A DNA stretch of 6,593 nucleotides from Treponema sp. (GTDB lineage Bacteria > Spirochaetota > Spirochaetia > Treponematales > Treponemataceae): the NCBI GenBank assembly GCA_017453705.1, contig JAFTEK010000102.1:1-6593 (forward strand), given 5' to 3'. Position 1 is the stretch's first letter, and the number at the start of each line of letters is the position of its first letter. The translations under genes were made by a program, and so were the position numbers. Under the pieces are notes generated by a model, which was not told where the DNA came from, did no database searches, and saw only the letters and a list, made by a program, of their open reading frames with translations. Of this stretch, positions 1-5,879 are shown one piece after another.

Positions 1-782
1 AGCTGCTCCCCCTGGAAAGTGACATCAACCAGCTGCGTTGAATACAGGATCTCAATGCCTGGAGGGATGTTCTCATAGCTTATCTCTATACCTTTTACGG
101 TTCTTGTCGTTATCACGGGATTTATGCCGACATTCACCGTGACCTTTTGTTCAGGGGATATCTGGGCCATGGAGCTTAGGTTTGAAAAGCCTACTTCCGT
201 GCTGAAGTCCTTCGTGGCTCCCTCAAGGCTTACTTTTTCTGTCTGCACCTTAGTGAGGCCTTCCACTGCGCTCCTGGGGCCTTGAATCATCACGCTCGCG
301 GGGTTGACGAATACATTTCCTTTCTCGTATCCGTGTGCCGGCTCGTCCGCTATGAGGGGAGTGACCGGGACGTAGCGCACTATCTCGTCCTCGACTTCCA
401 CAGATATCTTCTGTGGGTGAACGCTTATTTCCAGCGGTGAAAGGGCCGAAAGCCTCCTGTCCGGCTGTACGTTCACGATGAAATCGTAGCTGCCTTCCGC
501 TGAGACGCTGCCTAGGTCTATATAGGTCTCCATATTGCTTGAGGAAATTCCTGCAAGCTCATCTTTGTCAGTCCTTACGCTGACTGTCACGTACTGGGGA
601 ACGGGGTAGCCGCTTTTTACCGTGAGGTTTCCCGGAGCCTTGACTTTGAGGGGTACTGTGAATTCTTCGCTTTTAAACCTCTGGGTCTGGTAGATGGCGT
701 AGATGCCTATGGCTATGACAAAGCAGAGAATCTTTTCCTTCCAGTTGTTGACTATTTTTTCTCGCAGCAGGCTTTTGTTCAT
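1..782 (-). CDS. cdaR: YbbR-domain protein, partner of the diadenylate cyclase (C-terminus cut off by window edge)
   Basis: This frame stays open from an ATG at 782 to the left edge: 260 full codons, with the stop outside the window. The N-terminus is short and basic (MNKSLLREKIVNNWKEK), followed by one hydrophobic segment at about residues 18-31, then a long beta-rich, low-cysteine region. That is the layout of YbbR proteins, which are anchored by one helix with the repeats outside the membrane. I read two YbbR-type repeats, about residues 40-130 and 137-222, and the start of a third from about 225. In Firmicutes the homologue CdaR binds the membrane diadenylate cyclase CdaA and modulates its activity; the same role is inferred here because the gene follows cdaA after 4 bases. 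An AGAGGA ribosome site lies inside the end of cdaA, about 8-9 bases before the ATG. The family is secure from architecture and context; repeat limits are approximate. Confidence 0.88.
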   Translation of the reverse strand, partial: MNKSLLREKIVNNWKEKILCFVIAIGIYAIYQTQRFKSEEFTVPLKVKAPGNLTVKSGYPVPQYVTVSVRTDKDELAGISSSNMETYIDLGSVSAEGSYDFIVNVQPDRRLSALSPLEISVHPQKISVEVEDEIVRYVPVTPLIADEPAHGYEKGNVFVNPASVMIQGPRSAVEGLTKVQTEKVSLEGATKDFSTEVGFSNLSSMAQISPEQKVTVNVGINPVITTRTVKGIEISYENIPPGIEILYSTQLVDVTFQGEQ

Positions 783-786
783 CTTG

Positions 787-1581
787 CTAATCCTCTATCT
801 TGCGATCCTCTTTCTTGATTTCCAGCTTCTTTTCCAGGATTCTTGTGAGGGTTTCCATTGGAAGGTCATAGTGGAGCTGAGAGTCATAGGCCAGGCTTAT
901 GGCTCCTGTCTCCTCGCTTACAACCAGAATCACCGCGTCGCTTTGTTCACTCAGTCCCAGGGCTGCCCTGTGCCGGGTTCCGTATGTTTTCTTTATGTCA
1001 TAGTTCTCGCTGACAGGCAGGAAGCATCCCGCCGCTATAATCTTGTCTCCCTGTACTATACATGCCCCGTCATGCATCGGCGTGTCTGAGACGAATATAG
1101 TTATGAGAAGGTTTGCCGTCAGGTCAGCGTTGAGCTTCTGCCCGCTTGCTATCTGCTGCTCAAGCTTGGATGATTTCATGAATACGACTAGCATTCCCCG
1201 CTTTTGCTTGGCCATCTCGCATGCGGCCACAAGGACTGCATCCACGTAGGTGTTTTTCTTCTTGCCCTTCAGCAGGAACCAGTCGGTTTGCCCAAGCTTA
1301 AGGAATATTTTCCTTAGCTCCGGCTGCATTATTATCATGGCTCCAATCAACAGGGTCTGCCATGTTATGGTGAGCAGCCAGCTCAGTGTCTTTAGCTTGA
1401 GGATTATGACCACAGCCACGTAGAATATCGCGAAGTATATTACTGCCCTCAGAACCTGGATTGCGTTTGTCCTGATGACGAGCTTGTATGCCCAGTACAG
1501 GAGGAAGGTCATTATCAGTATGTCGAGGACAGGGTTAAGATAAGCGGTGTAAAAATGCCCCAAGACAGAAAAAAAGTTCAC
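787..1581 (-). CDS. cdaA: Membrane diadenylate cyclase (c-di-AMP synthase, CdaA/DacA type)
   Basis: CdaA joins two ATP molecules into the second messenger c-di-AMP at the inner face of the membrane. The 264-residue protein has the usual family length. Three hydrophobic helices lie at about residues 17-36, 43-62 and 66-85, followed by the conserved QPELRK segment (86-91). The DAC domain covers about 110-232. Its catalytic motifs are intact: DGA at 171-173, GTRHRAA at 201-207 and VSEETG at 221-226. The start is a GTG at 1581 that overlaps the folP stop as GTGA, with AGGGA 4 bases upstream; this suggests translational coupling. The YbbR-domain gene follows after 4 bases, the standard cdaA-cdaR pairing. 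A T7 run covers codons 3-5 but looks incidental. The assignment is very secure. The targets of c-di-AMP in this organism cannot be read from the window. Confidence 0.96.
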   Translation of the reverse strand: MNFFSVLGHFYTAYLNPVLDILIMTFLLYWAYKLVIRTNAIQVLRAVIYFAIFYVAVVIILKLKTLSWLLTITWQTLLIGAMIIMQPELRKIFLKLGQTDWFLLKGKKKNTYVDAVLVAACEMAKQKRGMLVVFMKSSKLEQQIASGQKLNADLTANLLITIFVSDTPMHDGACIVQGDKIIAAGCFLPVSENYDIKKTYGTRHRAALGLSEQSDAVILVVSEETGAISLAYDSQLHYDLPMETLTRILEKKLEIKKEDRKIED

Positions 1582-2417
1582 ATTATCCCTCTGAATGATT
1601 CTAGCACGTCAAGGGTATTACGGCAAGCCTTGACATCGTGGACGCGGAGCAAAGACGCGCCCCTCATGACGGCAATCAAGTCAGCCGTAAGGGTCCCGTA
1701 CAGCCTTCCGTCGCTGTCAGCCCTTCCGCCTTCTTCGCCTACCATTATGCCTATGCATGTCTTCCTGGACAGTGCCATGAGGACAGGGTATCTGCCTTTG
1801 CAGAGTGAGCCGCAGTTCCAGATGAGGGCCTTGTTCTCGTCAAGACCCTTGCCAAATCCTATCCCCGGATCCACGATAATCTTTTCTGCCTTTATACCGG
1901 CCGCCTGAGCTGCATCCGCCCGCTTTTCAAGGTAACTGCTGACCTGTTCAAGGACATCATCGTATTTTGTGTTGTCCTGCATCGTGGAGGGAATGCCCCT
2001 CTTGTGCATTAGTATCACCGAAAGTCCTTTTTCCGCGGCGAACGGGGCGAGTGACTCATCGTCCTCCAGGGCTGATATGTCATTAAGTATGTCTGCCCCT
2101 GCGTTCCATGCGGCCTCCATTACGCTGCGCTTCCTTGTGTCCACCGAGATGGGAATATCTGTTTTTTTCCTTATTTGCTCTATGACAGGAACAATCCTGC
2201 GTATTTCCTCTTGATCCTCGATGTAGGATGAGCCGGGTCTTGTTGATTCCCCGCCGATGTCGATTATGTCAGCCCCTTCATCCGCAAGGCGGAGGGCAAG
2301 TTCCGCCCCCCCCCTGCTTGAGCCGTAGAAGCTGTCAGGTGTGGCGTTGACTATTCCCATTATGAGGGCGGGGCGGGGGCTTTTGATGTCCCTGCCAGAA
2401 AGATTAAGCTGCATCAT
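1578..2417 (-). CDS. folP: Dihydropteroate synthase
   Basis: FolP condenses 6-hydroxymethyl-dihydropterin pyrophosphate with p-aminobenzoate to give dihydropteroate in folate synthesis; it is the cytoplasmic target of sulfonamides. The 279-residue length is normal for this TIM-barrel family. Motifs appear in order: IMGIVNATPDSF (19-30), DIGGESTRPGS (53-63), SVDTRK (91-96), GADILNDISA (107-116), MHKRGIPSTMQ (137-147), DPGIGFGK (183-190), SRK (217-219) and RVHDV (258-262). The pterin-binding Asp/Asn residues, the SRK lysine and the RVHDV arginine are therefore all present, and the enzyme should be active. The first of two adjacent ATGs overlaps the dxs stop as ATGA, and AGGA lies 9 bases upstream. 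Loop 1 after TPDSF is encoded through a run of nine G (codons 35-38), a possible slippage site listed separately. The stop overlaps the start of cdaA. Confidence 0.97.
   Translation of the reverse strand: MMQLNLSGRDIKSPRPALIMGIVNATPDSFYGSSRGGAELALRLADEGADIIDIGGESTRPGSSYIEDQEEIRRIVPVIEQIRKKTDIPISVDTRKRSVMEAAWNAGADILNDISALEDDESLAPFAAEKGLSVILMHKRGIPSTMQDNTKYDDVLEQVSSYLEKRADAAQAAGIKAEKIIVDPGIGFGKGLDENKALIWNCGSLCKGRYPVLMALSRKTCIGIMVGEEGGRADSDGRLYGTLTADLIAVMRGASLLRVHDVKACRNTLDVLESFRGIM
2306..2314 (-). repeat. G9 homopolymer inside folP (C9 on the plus strand)
   Basis: Nine consecutive G on the coding strand span folP codons 35-38 (AGG GGG GGG GCG, Arg-Gly-Gly-Ala). I worked out both slips. Loss of one G leads to a TAA stop at about codon 51, and gain of one G leads to a TGA at about codon 47; either removes most of the enzyme. 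Runs of this length are known slippage sites in some bacteria, including treponemes, and are also prone to sequencing error. The tract is seen directly; any switching role is inference. Confidence 0.9.
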
Positions 2418-4369
2418 TTTGATTTATCCTGAAAGTCGTGTGCCAGGCCTTGTGCCGTAGCTGCTATATGGCCTGGGCTTAGAAGTGCTTCCTCAAGTAT
2501 CTGCTCCCTGTTCCCGTTGCTTAAGAAGTGGTCGGGGAAGGACAGGACCGCGGTGGCTGCCTTGCTTCCCCTCCTTTTGTCCCTGCTTATGAGGCTTTCC
2601 AGGTATTCTGCCATTCCTCCGATGTGAACCCCATCCTCAATAAAGACGATGGCCGCGTATTTTTCCGCTATGGAGATGAAGTAGCTCTCGTCGAATGGCT
2701 TTAGGAAACGCAGTATGTATATGTCCGCTCCGGATCCTCCTAGCAGGAGCTGTCTTGCCGCTGTCTGCGTCTCGCTGTACATGCTGCCTGTGCATACGAG
2801 CAGGATGTTGGAGGGCTTCCTGCGTTTCCGCCTTGTGTCTGTGTCCTCAAGTTCTACGCTTAGGGTGGGGGCAAAGTCCGAGCTTTTGACCAGTATGCCC
2901 CTTCCGCTCATTACCGGCTTGGCAAAGGCGGGAATCTCGGAGGGGCAGGACATCTTGGGCCAGCGTATTGCGACTGGGCCTTCGGTCTGGGTCACTGCCC
3001 AGTCCAGGCACAGCTCCATGTCCTTCTCGCTGGAAACTGTCATCAGTGTCATGCCGGGGATGGGACGTAGCAGGGCTATGTCGAATATTCCCTGGTGGGT
3101 CTCCCCGTCAGCGGGAACCGCGCCTGCCCTGTCAAACACAAGGATTACGTGCCTGTTCTGCAGGGCTATGTCCTCGATTATCTGGTCAACGGATCGCTGG
3201 ATGAATGTTGAGTATATCGCGACCACCGGAACCATGCCCCCGGCCGCAAGGCCTCCTGCGAAAGTGACGGCATGTTCTTCCGCGATGCCTACGTCAAAGA
3301 AGCGGTTCTTGTAGCGCCTTGAGAATGCGTCAAGGCCTGTGCCCTTGGACATTGCCGCGGTTATGGCGCATATCCTTGGGTTCTCGGCGGCCATGTCCAC
3401 AATCTTGCGGCTGAAAACTTCGGTGAAGCTCACCGTGTCGAATTTCTCCACAAGTCCGTCGCTTATGCTGAACGGGCCGACTCCGTGGAATGTGGCCGGG
3501 TCATGCTCCGCAGGGCTGTAGCCCTTGCCTTTCTTTGTTATGACGTGGATGACGACAGGCCTGTTCATCTTCATTGCCCGCCGGAACATCCTCTCCAGCT
3601 GCTGGATGTTGTGCCCGTTCAGCGGCCCAAGGTACTCAAATCCCAGGTCTACAAAGAGGTTGTTTGTGAGCAGCAGACCCTTCAGGCCTCGCTTGAACCT
3701 GTATATGAATTTTCCGAGCTTGCGGTTTATGTATGGAATGTCATCAACGAGCCTGTCTATCTTGTAGCGGAAGTTCTGATATCCGGCCGTGGACGTGAGC
3801 TGTGACAGATAGCGGGAGACGGAGCCTGTGTTTGGGCTTATGGACATCTTGTTGTCGTTGACTATTACAATCAGGTTCTTGGCGAGCTGCCCGGCGTGGT
3901 TAAGGGCCTCGTATGCCATGCCACCGGTCAGTGCCCCGTCTCCTATGACGACTGCAACCTTGTCATTCCGGCCTTGCAGCCTCCATGCGGAAAGAAGCCC
4001 CAGCGCGGACGATATCGATGATGATGCGTGCCCTGCGTCAAAGTAATCGTGGGGACTTTCGCTTATCCTGGTGAATCCGGAGATTCCACCTTTCTGCCTT
4101 ATGCCGGGAAAGTCTTTGTAGCGGCCTGTCAAAAGCTTGTGGGAGTAGCTTTGGTGGCTCACATCCCAGACTATCGCATCCTGAGGGCTGTTGAACACCC
4201 GGTGCAAGGCGACTGTGAGTTCCACAGCTCCAAGGTTGCTTGCAAGATGTCCTCCGTTCTTTCCTACAGTCCGGATGATGACATCCCGCAGCTCCTGTGA
4301 GAGGAGCTTTAAGGAGGAGGGGGCTAGCTTTTTCAGGTCGTCAGGCGAATTGATGTTCTGTAGGAGCAA
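2414..4369 (-). CDS. dxs: 1-deoxy-D-xylulose-5-phosphate synthase
   Basis: Dxs is a cytoplasmic thiamine-diphosphate enzyme that condenses pyruvate with glyceraldehyde 3-phosphate, the entry step of the MEP isoprenoid pathway. The 651 residues match the family. Visible motifs are GGHLASNLG (39-47), DVSHQ with His72, the ThDP/Mg motif GDGALTGGMA (143-152) with NDN (171-173), FHGVGPF (294-300), GIAEEHAV with catalytic Glu364 (361-368), YSTFIQR (386-392), DRAG (413-416) and DGETHQG (421-427). The transketolase C-terminal domain follows, with FLKPFD and IEDGVHIGG. Departures from consensus are Ser for Gly in DVGHQ, Asn for Asp in GPIDGH (NGH 251-253), and a charged linker insert at about 497-518. 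The start is TTG, chosen because GAGGA lies 6 bases upstream and the N-terminus (LLQNINSPDDLKKL) matches the family. folP overlaps the stop by 4 bases. No promoter is apparent between the preceding terminator and the start. Confidence 0.97.
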   Translation of the reverse strand: MLLQNINSPDDLKKLAPSSLKLLSQELRDVIIRTVGKNGGHLASNLGAVELTVALHRVFNSPQDAIVWDVSHQSYSHKLLTGRYKDFPGIRQKGGISGFTRISESPHDYFDAGHASSSISSALGLLSAWRLQGRNDKVAVVIGDGALTGGMAYEALNHAGQLAKNLIVIVNDNKMSISPNTGSVSRYLSQLTSTAGYQNFRYKIDRLVDDIPYINRKLGKFIYRFKRGLKGLLLTNNLFVDLGFEYLGPLNGHNIQQLERMFRRAMKMNRPVVIHVITKKGKGYSPAEHDPATFHGVGPFSISDGLVEKFDTVSFTEVFSRKIVDMAAENPRICAITAAMSKGTGLDAFSRRYKNRFFDVGIAEEHAVTFAGGLAAGGMVPVVAIYSTFIQRSVDQIIEDIALQNRHVILVFDRAGAVPADGETHQGIFDIALLRPIPGMTLMTVSSEKDMELCLDWAVTQTEGPVAIRWPKMSCPSEIPAFAKPVMSGRGILVKSSDFAPTLSVELEDTDTRRKRRKPSNILLVCTGSMYSETQTAARQLLLGGSGADIYILRFLKPFDESYFISIAEKYAAIVFIEDGVHIGGMAEYLESLISRDKRRGSKAATAVLSFPDHFLSNGNREQILEEALLSPGHIAATAQGLAHDFQDKSK

Positions 4370-4375
4370 TCCGTT

Positions 4376-4380
4376 TCCTC
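4376..4380 (-). promoter_or_regulatory. Ribosome binding site of dxs (fixes a TTG start)
   Basis: GAGGA on the minus strand lies 6 bases before the TTG at 4369. It supports this rare start over later candidates, because the family N-terminal motif begins immediately after it. The site sits only about 6 bases downstream of the T-run of the preceding terminator. Confidence 0.75.
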
Positions 4381-4386
4381 ACATAT

Positions 4387-4410
4387 AAAAAAAGCCGGGA
4401 AAATCCCGGC
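4387..4410 (-). terminator. Intrinsic terminator after the small ribosomal-type gene, directly before dxs
   Basis: On the minus strand a GC-rich hairpin, GCCGGGA-TTT-TCCCGGC (7 base pairs, 3-base loop, 4394-4410), is followed at once by seven T (4387-4393). This is a textbook Rho-independent terminator for the tiny gene upstream. Its T-run ends 17 bases before the dxs start codon, so it may also limit or tune transcription into the dxs operon. Confidence 0.92.
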
Positions 4411-4417
4411 CGATTTA

Positions 4418-4433
4418 ACGGAAAGCTTTCCGT
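4418..4433. repeat. Perfect 16-base palindrome
   Basis: ACGGAAAGCTTTCCGT equals its own reverse complement. In RNA it could form a 6-base-pair stem with an AGCU tetraloop, 7 bases before the terminator hairpin. In DNA it could be a binding site for a dimeric regulator. The symmetry is seen directly; the function is unknown. Confidence 0.8.
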
Positions 4434-4439
4434 GAGTTT

Positions 4440-4451
4440 CTTGTGCACAAG
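4440..4451. repeat. Perfect 12-base palindrome
   Basis: CTTGTGCACAAG is fully self-complementary and lies 6 bases from the 16-base palindrome. As an RNA hairpin it would be weak (4 base pairs and a tetraloop), so a DNA-binding site is about as likely as a structural role. It could also be chance. Confidence 0.6.
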
Positions 4452-4500
4452 GTATCTCAGGAATACGCATCCGTCTTTTCGGAGCAAAAATGCTACATGC

Positions 4501-4590
4501 TTACTTTGCTTTATGCCGATTACGCCTAAGCATCTTCTTTCGCTTATGTGTAGCAATCTTTGCGCGCTTTCTTTTCTTACCACAAGGCAC
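4501..4590 (-). CDS. 29-residue basic COX24/AURKAIP1-type protein, probable 30S ribosomal protein (bS22/mS38-like)
   Basis: A GTG-started frame of 29 codons plus TAA encodes MPCGKKRKRAKIATHKRKKM followed by LRRNRHKAK. About half the residues are Lys or Arg. Its KKRKR...K.ATHKRKK.LR.NRHK pattern matches the short bacterial proteins annotated as AURKAIP1/COX24 domain proteins in Bacteroidetes and spirochaetes. The mycobacterial relative bS22 and the C-terminus of mitochondrial mS38 sit near the small-subunit decoding region; the same location is inferred here. Support for the gene is strong: a perfect AAGGAG 7 bases before GTG, a good promoter upstream, and an intrinsic terminator downstream. 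The Cys at position 3 is the only cysteine. An 80-codon frame that overlaps it in another phase has no family resemblance and runs through the terminator, so it is a shadow. Annotation pipelines could easily miss this gene because of its length. Confidence 0.9.
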   Translation of the reverse strand: MPCGKKRKRAKIATHKRKKMLRRNRHKAK

Positions 4591-4597
4591 GATAGGA

Positions 4598-4603
4598 CTC
4601 CTT
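4598..4603 (-). promoter_or_regulatory. Strong ribosome binding site of the 29-residue protein
   Basis: AAGGAG on the minus strand lies 7 bases before the GTG at 4590. It is the best Shine-Dalgarno match I noticed in the window. It decides this start and frame over the longer overlapping frame. Confidence 0.88.
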
Positions 4604-4619
4604 AAAATTTCTATAGGAT

Positions 4620-4648
4620 ATTATGCTTGTTTTTACTTTTTAAGTCAA
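4620..4648 (-). promoter_or_regulatory. Sigma70-type promoter for the small ribosomal-type gene
   Basis: Minus strand: TTGACT (-35, 4643-4648), a 17-base AT-rich spacer, and CATAAT (-10, 4620-4625). Each box matches consensus at 5 of 6 positions with ideal spacing. The -35 box lies in the last codons of hemW and the hemW stop falls in the spacer. A start of transcription near 4612-4614 would leave a leader of about 22 bases. The tiny gene therefore probably has its own strong transcription unit, ending at the terminator at 4387. Confidence 0.82.
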
Positions 4649-5863
4649 GTGCCTTAAAAAGGTATTCAAGAATGACAGGGCTTTTCCCTTGAATGAATAG
4701 CGGTTCCCATCTCCATCAGGCTCTATAAGGCAGTCTTTGGACATACCTTCCAGGCGGGAGAACCACTGCCATGTTCCTCTGTCCACACCAAGGCGTGACT
4801 CCAGCTTTCCTCTCCAGGGTTCCAGAGAGGAGAATCTTTTCCTGTATTCCCCGGACTTTATCCCAGCTGCCGATCTAAGTCCCAGCATCAAGAACTCTTG
4901 TTCCTCGGTTTCCAATGTCAGCTCTTCAGTTTCCCTCGGTATCTCATCATCCTCTGGCAGATGCCCGCCTTTGACCGACAGCCAGAATTTGATGTAGGAT
5001 TGTATGTTCCTGCTGTTGGTCCACCTGAGGCCCGGCTCTCCGTTAAAAGAATACAGGCTTCCTGTTGCCCCGCTTCCTGCCCCGATGTAGTCCTCCTGCT
5101 TCCAGTAGCCCATGTTGTGGGCGCTCTCGTGTCCTGGTCTGCAGAAGTTTGATACCTCGTATTGAACAAGGCCCGCGCCTTCTACGATTTTTTTGCCTTC
5201 AAGCCACTGCCGGTCGGCATTATCCTCGTCCCAGCTTATCTGTCCGTTTTGTATTTTTCTGTGCAGGGAAGTGCCTTCTTCGACGGTCAGGCTGTACAAG
5301 GAAATGTGGTCTGGATTGTAGGAAAGACATTCTTCAAGGGATGCCGTGAATTCTGCCTCAGTCTGTCCAGGGAGGCCTGCCATCAAGTCCAGGCAAAGCT
5401 CGTCCTTCCATACCTCTTTTACCAAAGAAAGAGCAGCCCTTGCCCTGTCCGGGCTGCAATGCCGCCCAAGAATCTCTAGCGGCCTTGGAGTAAGACTTTG
5501 TATCCCAAGGGAAAGTCTTTTCCTTGCTGCCCTGCAGCTGCCGAAAGCCCCCAGTAGTTCTTCTGTAAGGCTCTCCGGGTTCATCTCCACGGTGACTTCC
5601 TGTGTTTGGCCGGAATCCCTGCATGTGGCCTGAAGCAGGGCGTGAAGCTGCCGTGGGGATAGGAGGCTGGGGGTGCCTCCCCCTATATATACGCTGATGA
5701 ATGTGTCAATCCCATGTCTGGATTTGTGGTATGCTATTTCTTGGAGCAGGGCATCTATGTACTGGGAGGATACGGAGTTTCTTTCGCCTAGGCTGAAAAA
5801 GTCGCAGTAGTCACATTTTGAGTGGCAGAAGGGAATATGTATATAGATTCTTTGGGGCTTCAT
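4640..5863 (-). CDS. hemW: HemW-type radical SAM protein (heme chaperone family, not coproporphyrinogen oxidase)
   Basis: HemW proteins bind a [4Fe-4S] cluster, S-adenosylmethionine and heme, and are thought to deliver heme to membrane respiratory proteins. The 407 residues carry the N-terminal YIHIPF and the cluster motif C13-x3-C17-x2-C20. The residue two after the last cysteine is Phe (CDF); HemN has a fourth Cys there, which is the usual discriminator and points to HemW. Further family motifs are YIGGGTPSLL (59-68), EMNPESLT (93-100), LGIQSL (119-124), LMAGLPGQT (160-168), HISLYSLT (186-193), YEVSNF (235-240) and HNMGYW (249-254). The HemN C-terminal domain begins near 322 (EFLMLGLRSAAGI). 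ATG 5863 is the first possible start, because an in-frame TAA lies two codons upstream. Its ribosome site is poor (AAGG one base away). The gene follows the signal peptidase homologue by 16 bases, so the two are probably co-transcribed. Confidence 0.93.
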   Translation of the reverse strand: MKPQRIYIHIPFCHSKCDYCDFFSLGERNSVSSQYIDALLQEIAYHKSRHGIDTFISVYIGGGTPSLLSPRQLHALLQATCRDSGQTQEVTVEMNPESLTEELLGAFGSCRAARKRLSLGIQSLTPRPLEILGRHCSPDRARAALSLVKEVWKDELCLDLMAGLPGQTEAEFTASLEECLSYNPDHISLYSLTVEEGTSLHRKIQNGQISWDEDNADRQWLEGKKIVEGAGLVQYEVSNFCRPGHESAHNMGYWKQEDYIGAGSGATGSLYSFNGEPGLRWTNSRNIQSYIKFWLSVKGGHLPEDDEIPRETEELTLETEEQEFLMLGLRSAAGIKSGEYRKRFSSLEPWRGKLESRLGVDRGTWQWFSRLEGMSKDCLIEPDGDGNRYSFKGKALSFLNTFLRHLT

Positions 5864-5879
5864 GCCTTATGTAGGGCGT

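Larger units (their letters stand above)
4411..4500 (-). other. Noncoding 3' region of the tiny gene, with the two palindromes
   Basis: These 90 bases lie between the TAA of the 29-codon gene and the terminator hairpin. I find no credible reading frame. I looked for a dxs promoter; the best attempts (for example TTGCTC, 16 bases, TATTCC) match consensus at only about half the positions. The stretch is long for a simple 3' trailer and ends in two palindromes plus the terminator. It could be a structured trailer, a small RNA released from the 3' end, or a leader for read-through into dxs. Confidence 0.6.

Noticed and set aside
1569..1575. T7 run at codons 3-5 of cdaA as a second slippage switch
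   Set aside because: A seven-base A/T run is common and is explained by Phe-Phe codons; unlike G9 it is not a notable switch length.
703..1908. Plus-strand frames opposite cdaA and folP (703-1089, 1043-1249, 1555-1908)
   Set aside because: All are antisense to intact, motif-rich genes and show no domain or ribosome site.
2715..3314. A 199-codon open frame on the plus strand opposite dxs
   Set aside because: It lies wholly antisense to a conserved dxs coding region, has no recognisable domain, and is typical of shadow frames in genes with biased third positions.
4381..4410. A dxs promoter using TATATG at 4382-4387 as the -10 box
   Set aside because: At 16-18 bases upstream the -35 position falls in the GC-rich terminator stem (GCCGGG), with no resemblance to TTGACA.
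4411..4500. A riboswitch, such as a thiamine pyrophosphate sensor, upstream of dxs
   Set aside because: The leader is short, and I see none of the conserved THI-box core; only simple palindromes and a terminator are visible.
4341..4583. An 80-codon minus-strand frame overlapping the tiny gene and the dxs start
   Set aside because: It runs out of phase through the 29-codon gene, both palindromes, the terminator and the dxs start. It has no ribosome site of its own and no family pattern.
4640..5863. Calling the radical SAM gene oxygen-independent coproporphyrinogen oxidase (hemN)
   Set aside because: The fourth cysteine of the HemN motif is replaced by Phe, and the protein is of HemW length.
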